Below, one piece after another: positions 7,500 through 16,045 of a DNA stretch of 23,507 bases; position 1 is the first letter of the stretch; each line of letters begins with the position of its first letter. The notes beneath the pieces were generated by a model. The model saw only the letters and a program-made list of their open reading frames with translations, was not told the origin of the DNA and ran no database searches. The DNA comes from Chara braunii (lineage: Eukaryota; Streptophyta; Charophyceae; Charales; Characeae), in contig BFEA01000161.1 in NCBI GenBank assembly GCA_003427395.1, positions 1,393,038 through 1,416,544 on the forward strand, read 5' to 3'. The position numbers and the translations under genes are program-made.

Positions 7500-8805
7500 C
7501 TTACAGATGATTCGGGGGAAGAAAAAAAAAAGTGAAGCAGATGGTGTAGTCCCTCCTGAACTCATCATGACTATGCTCTAGGAGGAGACTGTCTTCCCAT
7601 TGAATATAAGCCATCCAGGCCCCCTGCCCATTCCCCAGCCATTTTCCAGAGAATGTTAAATTGCTTGTGTTAGATCTTTTTCCATACCAAATAGATCTAG
7701 TCGGGTTTTGACTTTCTGCCACGTGTCGTAAGTTGCTGCTTTTTTTTTTTACTATTGCTCCAATCTATTCGTGCCGAAGGGCCCAAATGACTGCTCTTCC
7801 GTCATCCTGAATGTGTTGTCCTTAAAAGTGTTGTTTGTGGGGGAGGTCCATGCTTTGCACAGGAACACTCCTCAATCCCATGGCCAGGTGGACCCAGTGC
7901 CTCGTTGACTCCATATCCTGTCCCACCAACACCATGCGTGTACCGCCCCTGCACATTGCAACAATATGTGCTCTATTGTGGGGGAGGGGAACACAGCCTG
8001 ATAGGCTTGCATCACGGCAACACCAGACCCTTTTACGCCTGGTGAGTGCGATCTATTAACCAGTCGTTTGTGGGAAGTCAACAATGTTCTATCTGTGATT
8101 GCAGTGAGGCCAGCGTTCCAGGTTTGGCTCTTGTAACGGTGAACCATCAGATGGGGTGCGGTGTCCTTTCCCATGCTCAGGTGAGACACCTAATGCCCCC
8201 TCACAATTTCCTTAAGGTTTACCTTTGGCCTCAAGATCCGGTACATAGAATTTACTCACAGAGTAAACACTTTTTTGCTCGTTTCGGGTTTTCTTTTGTG
8301 TGCTGGGATACATTGTCACTCCTCGGAGTCCAGGGGGACTTCCTCGAGCGGGGTTTCTAGGTGAAACACCACCCACATAGGATTTGTTTTGTGTCCTGGG
8401 CAGAACGCTGCCCATGGGTTTCTTGGATTACTCAAATCCTATACAGGTCTGCAATTTTCCACCATCTACCCGCATCCGGGTGATACTTAGTGAGCATGTT
8501 GCCATCGTTCCGGCGGAAGAGGTTAACCAAAGCTTCATCTTTGTATGTTTTCCACCACATTGCCCACACTCTCCGCGTCCCGGAATAGCTACCCAATCAC
8601 CCTCTCAGAAACGTGGGCCACTGTGCAACATGCGCATCCAATCCAAGTGGATGGGAAAACTCAATTGTTCTAGGTTCCTTTCAATATTATGGCAGTGATT
8701 TAGAGGCGCTCTCAACTACTGTTCCGTTTTCCATTTCTTTCCCTCCCGGTCCCATGTATCATGAAATTTAGCGACACCACTTTTGACCCAGTTGTTCCAC
8801 GGGGG
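7500..8805 (-). pseudogene. LINE-A ORF2 C-terminal part with zf-RVT-like segment
   Basis: Minus-strand reading from 8805 begins PPWNNWVKSGVAKFHDTW, matching the FGR-W-E-G motif found in LINE-B and LINE-C just after the RT. Then comes a Trp-rich segment (RVWAMWWKTYKDEALVNLF, WWKIADLYRI, about 8580-8440). Around 7985-7915 there is TIEHILLQC followed by AWCWWDRIW, the layout of the zf-RVT domain at the end of plant LINE ORF2 proteins, although the usual upstream Cys pair is not evident. Frames change several times and stops are frequent. The role of this region in LINEs is thought to be nucleic-acid binding during target-primed reverse transcription. Confidence 0.6.
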
Positions 8806-8828
8806 AATTGGAGTTGCGATACACTCTC

Positions 8829-8832
<4 letters not shown>

Positions 8833-8875
<43 letters not shown>

Positions 8876-9674
8876 AAAACACGCCCCCATCAGTGTTAGT
8901 GCTGCTGATAAGAGCAGACACCACTAACACCTAGAAATAAGCTCCATCTATTGGTGGGGAGCATCACCTGCTGGAAAACGGGTCCAGCGTCCCTTTTACA
9001 GAGAATGAGAAGTGTCTGAGAACAGTGATCGATGAGTGATTGTGGAGCCTGCCAGCATTGATTGCCCTGTCATCTGGGGATTTACTGAGCAGGTATGTAT
9101 AAAGCACAGGTTTGCCAGAGCAGTATGAGAGAGGGGGGGTGAAGGGACCTCTTCACCTTAAAACAGGTGCCAAGTATACAACTACGCGCTGGTTCCTTCC
9201 CCCTGAGAAATTGAATAGCGGAGGGGCTGCTACCCTCATACTGAGATTGAGATATGCGGGACCGGGTGATTCGAGAGGAGGCCACTGGGGGGCACCAGTG
9301 GGGACCCCTCTCATCACTCCCCTTTTTTTGTTTGTGGACTGAAAAAGGTTGAGGCAGACTACCAACTGCCCACAACAGAGCGATATACAATAATGCATTC
9401 AATACCAGTAATGAGAAAACCTGCCAGCATTGATTGCCCTGAGAACAAGGGGATTAACTGAGCAGGATACTAGGGGAGACTCTTCGCCAAACATCTTCGC
9501 CAGAAGGCCTCACCTACCCATACTTACTCCTTTTTCAGAGAGATGATTCTATCAGGGACAGTGGGTGTGGTGGAAAAGGGTCTGGGAAGTCTATTGGGGG
9601 GCGGAGGGGAAGGGAGGGGTCAATGTTCAACCAGTCGTTGAAAATGAGGCGGTAGTCTCCTTCTTCTCTCCAGG
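8833..9674 (-). mobile_element. Poly(A)-tailed retroposon insertion within LINE-A, with 9-bp flanking repeats
   Basis: A run of 42 T at 8833-8874 is a poly(A) tail on the minus strand. CTCTCCAGG lies directly before it (8824-8832) and again at 9666-9674, consistent with a target-site duplication around an insert of 833 bases (8833-9665). Removing the insert brings together LINE-A segments separated here (the LLFGNG segment and the PPWNNW segment) at the spacing seen in LINE-B. No RT is encoded, and pol III A/B boxes were not convincingly seen. It could be a SINE-like element, a truncated retroelement or a retrocopy. A minus-strand frame of 106 codons at 9082-9402 has no recognisable domain. 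Confidence 0.65.
9048..9466. repeat. 46/47-bp direct repeats flanking about 326 bp
   Basis: 9048-9093 and 9420-9466 both begin CCTGCCAGCATTGATTGCCC and both end ACTGAGCAGG, with a few differences in the middle. Each unit starts CCTGC and ends GCAGG. Both lie inside the poly(A)-tailed insertion, so the repeat is part of that element or of something nested in it. Confidence 0.8.
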
Positions 9675-9689
9675 TTGGTTATACAATCT

Positions 9690-10200
9690 CCAGGTTGGTT
9701 ATACACCCATTGCCAAAGAGCAATTGTCTTCCCACTTCCTCGCACCTGTTTGGCATGGCCCTGTCCGGCAAGGGGAGTTGGCGCCACGCTCGAAGGGCCG
9801 TGGCCCAAGAATCGTCCCTGACCGGATCCCTTCTAGTTGCACCCTGGTCTAAATCCCTTTGGGCCATATAGTACCGCGATATGGTTCAATAAAGGTCATC
9901 AAACCATGTCAAAGGGTCAACTCCATGAGGGGACTGAGGGGCCAAGCATGCGATATGTTCAAGTGCAAGGGTTCGCCAAGGGAGGTGAGATATGAACAAT
10001 ATCATTGTTGTGGTTTGCGTAGTTGGGTCCGAATTCCCAGGCCTCCTTTGTCCTTGGGTTGAATGACTGATGAGCAGGCGAGTCTGTTACTCACATTAGG
10101 AATTTTTTTGTTGCCCCTCTATAACAGCACCGTCACCTGCTTTTTTAAACCACCCCTCTACCCGCCTTTAGAAATTGAGGGACTGGTAGGGTGTTTTTTG
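9690..10200 (-). pseudogene. LINE-A ORF2 segment around the GGLGI box
   Basis: On the minus strand, 10061-10033 reads QPKDKGGLGI. This aligns with AQPRSKGGLGILDP in LINE-C and ACPRDRGGLGILDP in LINE-B, and the preceding residues (VSNRLACSSVI) align with MSKVAWYVVA. Further on, 9770-9700 reads CEEVGRQLLFGNGCI, matching LEIVNRCLFDNPHIF of LINE-C. Stops and frame changes lie between. A 16-bp direct duplication (about 9671-9686 and 9690-9705) near the insertion point adds a frameshift. Confidence 0.6.
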
Positions 10201-10249
10201 GAACAGGCATGTGCCCTACCGGTAGGTCTGTGTGGGTTCTGGCCTTGGT

Positions 10250-10805
10250 CCCAGAGTGGCAAAAATAGAGATATGTCGAATCTAGCAGCGAAAAGTTTTC
10301 TTTTTTTTTCCTGATATTTTCCCTGGAAAGATCACTGCCTAATTTACAAACCCACGAATTGTTAGATTTTTTTGTGAATTTTTTTTTGCAAAAAAATGAT
10401 AAATCACCAAAGTTGCGATACTTATTATGTTAGCCACCGTATGGTAGAGTGACAAAAATGAAAATGACCCGAATCAGCACGACGATCATTCCAGGGGGGA
10501 AAATATTTTTAATTTTTTTTTTAAATATCACCTTCTACAGATCCTCAAATTTTTAGTTTTTTTTTAATCCTTCTAAGCATGAAAGATTGCCAAATTTGTT
10601 GTACTTCTTTTGTTAGCCGACACATGGTAGAGTGCCAAAAATGGAAATGCGTCAAATTGGAGAGGCAGTTATTTCACAGGCAAAATAATTTGTTTTTATT
10701 TTTTCCTGATATTTTTCCTCAAAAAATCATATGACCTGATAATTTTTTTTGTGAAGTTTTTTTAGCATGAAAAATTGTCGAAGTTATCGTTTTGGAATTG
10801 CGAGA
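10250..10805. repeat. AT-rich tandem repeat, three copies of about 183-194 bp
   Basis: Landmarks recur in order: AGAGTGxCAAAAAT (about 10253, 10447, 10630), TTCCTGATATTTT (present in the first and third), AATTTTTTTGTGAA, and AGCATGAAAAATTG followed by TGTTAGCC and ATGGTAGAGTG (10441 and 10624). The copies have diverged by substitutions and poly(T) length. The array separates the thumb-like part of LINE-A from its GGLGI part. Confidence 0.75.
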
Positions 10806-10859
10806 TTAGGCCTGTCAGATGATAATGTTCGCTGCTCCCGCCAAAAAAACTGCCCAAAC

Positions 10860-11518
10860 TCACAGAGGGAGGGAAATTTCCAGGAGGTGGGTAGAGAGGT
10901 CATTGAATGCTTTGACTGTCTTTTTATTGAGGGTCCACACCATATATTTGTACTGTCAATTAACGACGTGTGTTTGTCGTTCCAGTGAACGATCTTTTCC
11001 AGCACAAGTTTTAAGATTCAATCATTATTTGATGCAGATTTGTCGAACACCGTTAGCATGATCCCAAACACTCTAAGTGAGGTTGTTGCCGGTTGCCATT
11101 TGACCCTTGATACTCAAGAAAGACGCACCTCCTGGTGATGGATCCACCACCCCAACGTTTTGTTCCCCACGTAACCAAATTAACTGTTATGTTTGATATT
11201 GTTGTAAATTGGTCCATAAACTTCTTAATCTCTTCCATGTTTCACGGGAAGCATCGACCATAATTGTCAAATCATCCACAAACATCGAGGCAGGAATTGC
11301 TTCCTCTGAGATGGTGAAAACTTGTATTTTTTTTAATATCCTTAACGACGAGGAGGTTGGCGGCCAGTGCCTCGATCACTATGTTGAATAGGAAGTGGGT
11401 CAGGGCATCCCTTTACCGAACCGACCGTTATAGAGAGATCTCTAGGGCAAACACTTCTTTCACTTGGACTTTCGAAGCAACATTCCAATGCAGTCCAGTC
11501 CTGGCAGACGCCTCATAC
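10860..11518 (-). pseudogene. LINE-A reverse transcriptase fragment (motif B, motif C, thumb)
   Basis: Read from 11518 downward on the minus strand: YEASARTGLHWN, then VFALEISL, then RSVR and DALTHFLFNIVIEALA (motif B region, canonical RSVRQGDPLSPFLF), with stop codons before RSVR and in place of the Gln. Then comes FVDDLTIMV at about 11285-11259 (motif C, the YADD-box equivalent with both Asp kept). After a frame change, LGIMLTVFDKS and VLEKIVHWNDKHTSLI correspond to the thumb region, where LINE-C has LGVQVSPSDCS. A FGQFFW segment near 10840 matches the FLW motif. The element stops abruptly at about 11518, where LINE-B begins in the opposite direction. Confidence 0.75.
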
Positions 11519-12433
11519 TGCTTTTTGGGAGTTCATGTGTCACTTACGGACTTTTCGAAGACACAGGATACCATCCTAAAAGACAAAGTTACATCTAGGG
11601 TCCTGGGGTGAGCCAGGAATGTTCAGCTATCTCTATTCGGAAGGGTGCTAGTGTTGTCCATGACGGCCTTTTCCTCACTTTGGTTTCCCCTAACAGTGCA
11701 CCTTTTGGGAGATGGGGCATACAAAGCAATCAAGAAGACTAGTGCGAAGTATATTTGGCAACCTCATGCAAAAGTGGACCATGGATACATGGTAAAAGTG
11801 GCTTGGGAAACGATAGCATGCCCCAGAGATCGAGGGGGATTAGGTATCTTGGACCCCTAACAACAAAATATTGCTTTGTTGGCTAAATGGCCAGCACAGA
11901 CGGTCTTTGGCCCCAAAGGGAAACTTTGGATCCAGCTAGTAGAATATATCTCGCAGAAGAAATGTGACCTTCACGACAAGGGATATGTCCGATTAGTATT
12001 GTTTATGGATTCTTATTGGCACAGGAGACCGAACTCAAGAATGTGAAAAAACATTCTGCAGGCTTGGAAAAAGGTCAAACCGGATTATCTGAGAGAACCG
12101 GTGACTAAGCTGGAAATACCGAATCAGATTATTTTTTAAAACAAATGGATAACCCGAGTGGGGGGGGGGACCCTTAAGGCTAATGGAAGCTCGGTCTCCT
12201 TTGGGAGAGCCTGGGTTGAAAAAGGGGTAATGCAACTGAAGGATATGTGGGAAGTAGAGAAAGGGGATTGGCTTCCAGTGGACTCGCTAAAAAAGAAACT
12301 GGCTAGGTTAAGAAAGGTAGAAGAGAACTATGCTCAAATCGGATTGGCAATCCCACGGCACTGGATTTCAGCCCTTAAAAAGGACAGGGAGTATAACCCG
12401 GGGACATGGCTAACCCCGCAAACGGACACATAA
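11516..12433 (+). pseudogene. LINE-B: 5'-truncated RT C-terminal fragment
   Basis: The plus strand starts at LGVHVSLTDFSKTQD and continues LFGRVLVLSMTAFSSLWFP, KYIWQPHAKVDHGYMVKVAW, PRDRGGLGILDP and NIALLAKW. After stops and shifts it reads LEIPNQIIF and then FGRAWVEKGVMQLKDMW (about 12200-12260). Each block aligns in order with LINE-C at 19862-20630, so the two belong to one family. Single stops (for example after GILDP at 11858-11860) and frameshifts inactivate it. It ends near 12433 with a stop. A zf-RVT-like HLWLLCPLSD near 12990-13020 may be its distant continuation. Confidence 0.8.
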
Positions 12434-13914
12434 GCCGTCTGAAACGTTATCGGCCCATAATTAAACTCCAGCATTAAGGTGCAGACATGGGGAAAAAGAG
12501 AAAAGGAACAACTAGCACTGGAGTGCGTAGGGGAGGAGATGGTGGCAACAACGCTGGGGGCACAAAAGCTACGAGTGTGGGAATGAAAAGAAAATAATAA
12601 GAGAAGGCGACGATCCCAAAGGAGGCAGTCTCTTTCGGTAGCATAGAACCACTAATCTTGGGCTGGTCTACCCCAGCGGTACAGGGCACAGTGTATGCCG
12701 ATCCTATATAAGGCGAAGATCGGGACAATGGTCCAGCAAGCCAGTGTCCCCAAGAAGGCTATCTACCGCCAAGAGAAGACTGAAATACTCCGGGATATCC
12801 TCAGTCCACAAGGTGGAGCTCTTCAAATTATGGAAAGCCTTGAAAAGAATACCTTCTCAAAAGTAGGCAGCCCTGATGTGACTTCAGTCCCTGCAGGTAT
12901 GGGCTTCAGCAACATGGCTAATCTCTAAGGGTATGTACCTCTCATTCACATGTGTAAGGTGCAACTAGGAGTGGGAGAACAATGCTCATTTGTGGCTGCT
13001 CTGCCCACTCTCTGATACAGTGTAGGAATGATGGAAGGAGAGATGGAGGGGCTTGAGGGTGGAGGAAGAGGTGTGGACAGTCAGATTCATACTACATGGG
13101 TTGATTCACGCAATAGGAGAGTACTCCTAAGGTATATGGTACATGGCACTTGCCTGCAGAGGGATAGTTATAAAGGCTCTGTGGGGAATGAGGAATGCCA
13201 AAGTATTTCGAGGGGAAATAGTAACATATCAACAAACATTCAACATTATTAAATAAAATATTAGATTGGTGATTAGAATAGATAGAAGGCGCAAAGGCCT
13301 GGTGTGGTTGGCCAGGACAGGGATTAAGCAGGAGCATTTCATAAGTTGTCGCCGGAAGGAGAAACGATACTAGCTGATTGGTTGCAATAAACCAAGCCGC
13401 GCGGTGTCCCGATTAAAAGGTGGTGTATGTGGGCCGTGATTAGGCCTTCCGTGAATCTCCACCCGATACGGATTCCAGGGATTTGGACGGGGTAGGCTCT
13501 TAGACTGGATAAGATTGAGCCCTGCTTGAGGGATGCTAGACCCAGTTTTCAGCACTAGTAAATTCGGGGACGGGTTGCCGAGTCTCGTGAGTGGGCATCA
13601 GATTACAAAAGAGTAGCAGGCTTGCATTTGTATCAGTGCGGGCAGGTTATGGTTACTCATTTTTCTGTGTTTCAAGAGGTTTGGGAAAGAGTCTCTTATG
13701 AATGGGACACTGAACCCAGTTTTTAGCACACTTAGGATCTGACGAGCAATAATTGGTCGAGCTCAAGCTCGTAAGCTAAACTAGCTGAGACTGTCAGGAT
13801 AATATCGCGTCGAATTGTGAAGTCCCCGGCCTCATTCCATTGTTTTTTTGCAAGCAATATACTCTTAAAAAAAAAAAAAAGCATGCACGTAGAGACGGGA
13901 CTGGAAAAACGGCG
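12434..13914. other. Mostly unassigned sequence after LINE-B
   Basis: No firm gene. A Lys/Arg-rich ATG frame at 12487 (MGKKRKGTTSTG) and a frame at 12695-12928 (QEKTEILRDILSPQGGAL) look protein-like and could be another LINE ORF1 start or decayed LINE-B sequence. The plus strand near 12990-13020 gives NNAHLWLLCPLSDTV, resembling the zf-RVT His/Cys motif, which favours LINE-B sequence continuing to about 13050. From 13250 to 13914 I see nothing recognisable, apart from an A14 run at 13867-13880. Confidence 0.4.
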
Positions 13915-13998
13915 GCGCTAACTGATGCGTTAATTGTGGCGCTAATTTTGAGCGCTAATCGGTGCACACAGCGCCGTTTCGGCGGCGCTTGGCGCTAA
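13915..13998. repeat. Phased GCGCTAA motif array
   Basis: GCGCTAA or GCGTTAA occurs at 13915, 13927, 13939 and 13952, that is at spacings of 12, 12 and 13 bp, and again at 13992. The last copy follows a GC-rich hairpin-like AGCGCCG / CGGCGCT. The array lies in otherwise unassigned sequence. Confidence 0.6.
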
Positions 13999-14018
13999 AC
14001 GTCGATTAGGTATTCAGA

Positions 14019-14483
14019 TTAGTGGCACAATGACGTACTTCCCCGTTCAATTGACCCGTCATGGTGGAACTGAGAAGGTGGGTGTTGTTCCTCGGACCAT
14101 GATAAGGAGTGATGCAAAGGAGGATAGAAGCGTTTTGTCTCTACGAAAGACACGTATGCGCTTAGCTGCAACGCCTCTTCTGAGGGAACAGACGGCCCAA
14201 CTCTGACTTCGGCTATGGGGGACAAATAGCCCTTCCACAAGGCGGGGTCAAATATCTCATTAAGGAGTCCAAAGACCTTCAGACTCGGCAGATTTTGGCA
14301 GAGTTGACTGAGGCGAGAAGACTGAAGACCGCAGGTGTGGCATATGGACTTCAGGGATCGGACAGCGTTGCCTTCGTAAGGAGAGTATGATTCTGGTTTG
14401 GATGTGGCTTCTGATGACCTCGAAGATAGAGGTCCTAAGTCGCCGAAGAAGACGGTCATAACGAACAGATGGCTATTGGGCAA
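14019..14483 (-). other. Open frame of unknown identity (154 codons), strand uncertain
   Basis: The minus strand carries an uninterrupted ATG frame of 154 codons, Ser/Pro-rich, with one CHTCGLQSSRLSQLC segment but no domain I recognise. The plus strand over the same bases is also protein-like, but only if frames are switched: MTYFPVQLTRHGG from 14032 to a stop at 14206, then GYGGQIALPQGGVKYLIKES (about 14212-14271), then a Lys-rich KSPKKTVITNRWLLGKFF up to 14616. The second reading would be a decayed gene upstream of LINE-C. I cannot decide between them and assign no function. Confidence 0.3.
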
Positions 14484-14773
14484 GTTTTTTGCTCCGACCG
14501 ATAGGCGCTACAGAAGTGCAACCAGGAAGTTTGAAGCCTCGTTCACCCGTACCCCTATGAGAAGGTATACCTCAAGTTCGGCTGAACGCTGCCTCTTTAC
14601 AGTAATAATAGTTTAGTCCTTGACTTCGTGCTGGCATGCTAGCATACCACATATGGTATTTAATTTTAATTTTATTTTTAATCTTTTCTAGTCTGGTCAT
14701 TTTTCGTCCGTGTGCCATGGAGTCTACAGTCACTTACCCCCCCCTGTTTTCCCCTCCCACAGATAAGTAAAGA

Positions 14774-15549
14774 GCACAAGTCTATGAAGAACTAAGAGCT
14801 TGCTCTGTTGACGGAATACTTCCGTATAAGCTGGCCCCAAGTACGGTCACGATTGGAGAAGATTTCGTGAGGGTAGTAGTGGACCCGAAACTCTCTCATA
14901 TCCAGGCAGATTGATTAAGGGAGCATGTGGTCTCGATATTTCTTGGTGACGAATCCTCTTTGCTCCCCTCGGACGTTGAGAACAGATTGATTCGCATCTA
15001 TGAAAATGGATGGGTGAAATAAGGGAAAATAGGAGTTATACCTAGAAGAGGACTGTTAAGAAACGACGGTAGAAATCTGATTACCTATGCTGCCTCGAGC
15101 AAGAAAATCGCGACCTGGATGCTCAAAGAACGGGAAGACAGAATCAAACCCGAAGACAATGTAGTTTATTCTGTCTCGTTTAAACCTTGGATGTCTGAAA
15201 AACAACTGTCTGAGTGGAGGGAATTGGTGAAACAAAAGTTTTTATGGATCAGATGTATTGATGTGCCAGTTCCATCATTAGGCCCGTTAAAAGGAACCAT
15301 TGAAGATGCCTTCGGCCCAATTATCAAAGGAGACTATATTCCCTTCATGAATAAGCTAAACCCCAATCTACGAGATGTTCGTTTGGATCTTGCACCCTCA
15401 GCAAAACTGAGGTACAAACAACGCCTCTTAGTGAACGTGGGAGAATTCGGCGAGGTACCGGTACCGGTGATGTGCACTGGCACACCCTGGTGCATGGTCT
15501 GCCATAAACACTTCCACAAAGCCACAGATGAGTGTTGCCCAGCGAAATA
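14774..15549 (+). pseudogene. LINE-C ORF1 N-terminal part (DUF4283-like domain and CCHC-like knuckle)
   Basis: One frame runs from about 14774 to the TAA at 15547-15549, with two in-frame stops (near 14912 and 15019). Residues FVRVVVDPKLSHIQAD and HVVSIFLGD open it. WMSEKQLSEWRELVKQKF and PLKGTIEDAFGPIIKGDYIP follow the layout of the DUF4283 domain of plant LINE/gag-like proteins. YKQRLLVNVGEFGEVPVPV then leads into CMVCHKHFHKATDECC, a CX2CX4HX5C knuckle one residue longer than canonical CCHC. ORF1 proteins coat LINE RNA and chaperone reverse transcription. The true ATG is unclear. Confidence 0.7.
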
Positions 15550-15589
15550 AAGAACAAAGGATCCCAAGGGTGGGGAAAAGATCCCCGTG

Positions 15590-16045
15590 TAAAAAGAAAA
15601 AGAGAAAGCGGCCCGAGTAGGGACAGAGAAAAAGAAGGAGAAGGAGGGAGGGAAGGGGTGGAAAAAGGAGAAGGAAAAAAAGGAGAAGGGACAGACAGGA
15701 AGGAGGAGGAGAAGAGATTGGTGGAGGAAAAGCTAAAGCTAGAGAAGGAGACGAAAAGGGAGAAGGAGAGAGCAAGCGAGAAAGAGAAGGAGAGAGAAAG
15801 GGCGAGGGAGAAAGAGAGAGAGATGGCGAAGGAAAGGGAGAAAGAGAGGGAGAAAGAGAGGGAGAAAGAGAGGGAGAGAGCGAGTGAGAGAGAAAAGGTA
15901 GAAGAAGAGAGGGAGAAAGTAAGGGAGGAGGAGAGAGAGAAAGTGAGAGAGAGAGGGAGAGGGAGAGAGAAGAAAAAGGAAGGGTCAGAGAGAGAGAGCG
16001 AACGAGAGAAAAGGAAGTCAAGGGGAGGGAAAGAGAGGAGCAGGT
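15590..16045 (+). repeat. GA-rich low-complexity tract within LINE-C ORF1
   Basis: Purine-only or nearly so: GAGAAAGAGAGGGAGAAAG units of irregular length. In the plus frame at 15532-16047 it encodes a Lys/Glu/Arg-rich stretch of about 150 residues (EKEREKEREKERERASER). This would form a charged coiled coil or disordered linker if translated. The complementary Ser/Leu-rich frame on the minus strand is a shadow. It links the knuckle domain to the rest of ORF1 and probably expanded by slippage. Confidence 0.85.

Larger units (their letters stand above)
7380..11518 (-). mobile_element. LINE-A: 5'-truncated non-LTR retrotransposon remnant on the minus strand
   Basis: Read from 11518 down to about 7390, the minus strand gives RT segments in the right order: the start of the palm, motif B, motif C, a thumb-like segment, a PKDKGGLGI box, a W-rich connection and a zf-RVT-like end. 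Many stops and frameshifts show it is old. It is interrupted by an 833-bp poly(A)-tailed insertion (8833-9665) and by an AT-rich tandem repeat (10250-10805). A T17 run at 7238-7254, which is poly(A) on this strand, could be its tail. It differs enough from LINE-B and LINE-C to be a separate family. Confidence 0.75.

Noticed and set aside
10065-10090. Hammerhead-ribozyme-like CTGATGAG at 10068 and again CTGATGA near 14411
   Set aside because: The required GAAA core and pairing stems are absent at both places.
10860-12433. Twin-priming 5' inversion of a single LINE insertion
   Set aside because: The inverted part (LINE-A) runs on through the thumb, GGLGI box and zf-RVT-like end, so it overlaps the sense part (LINE-B) in LINE coordinates and is of a different family; one copy cannot give both.
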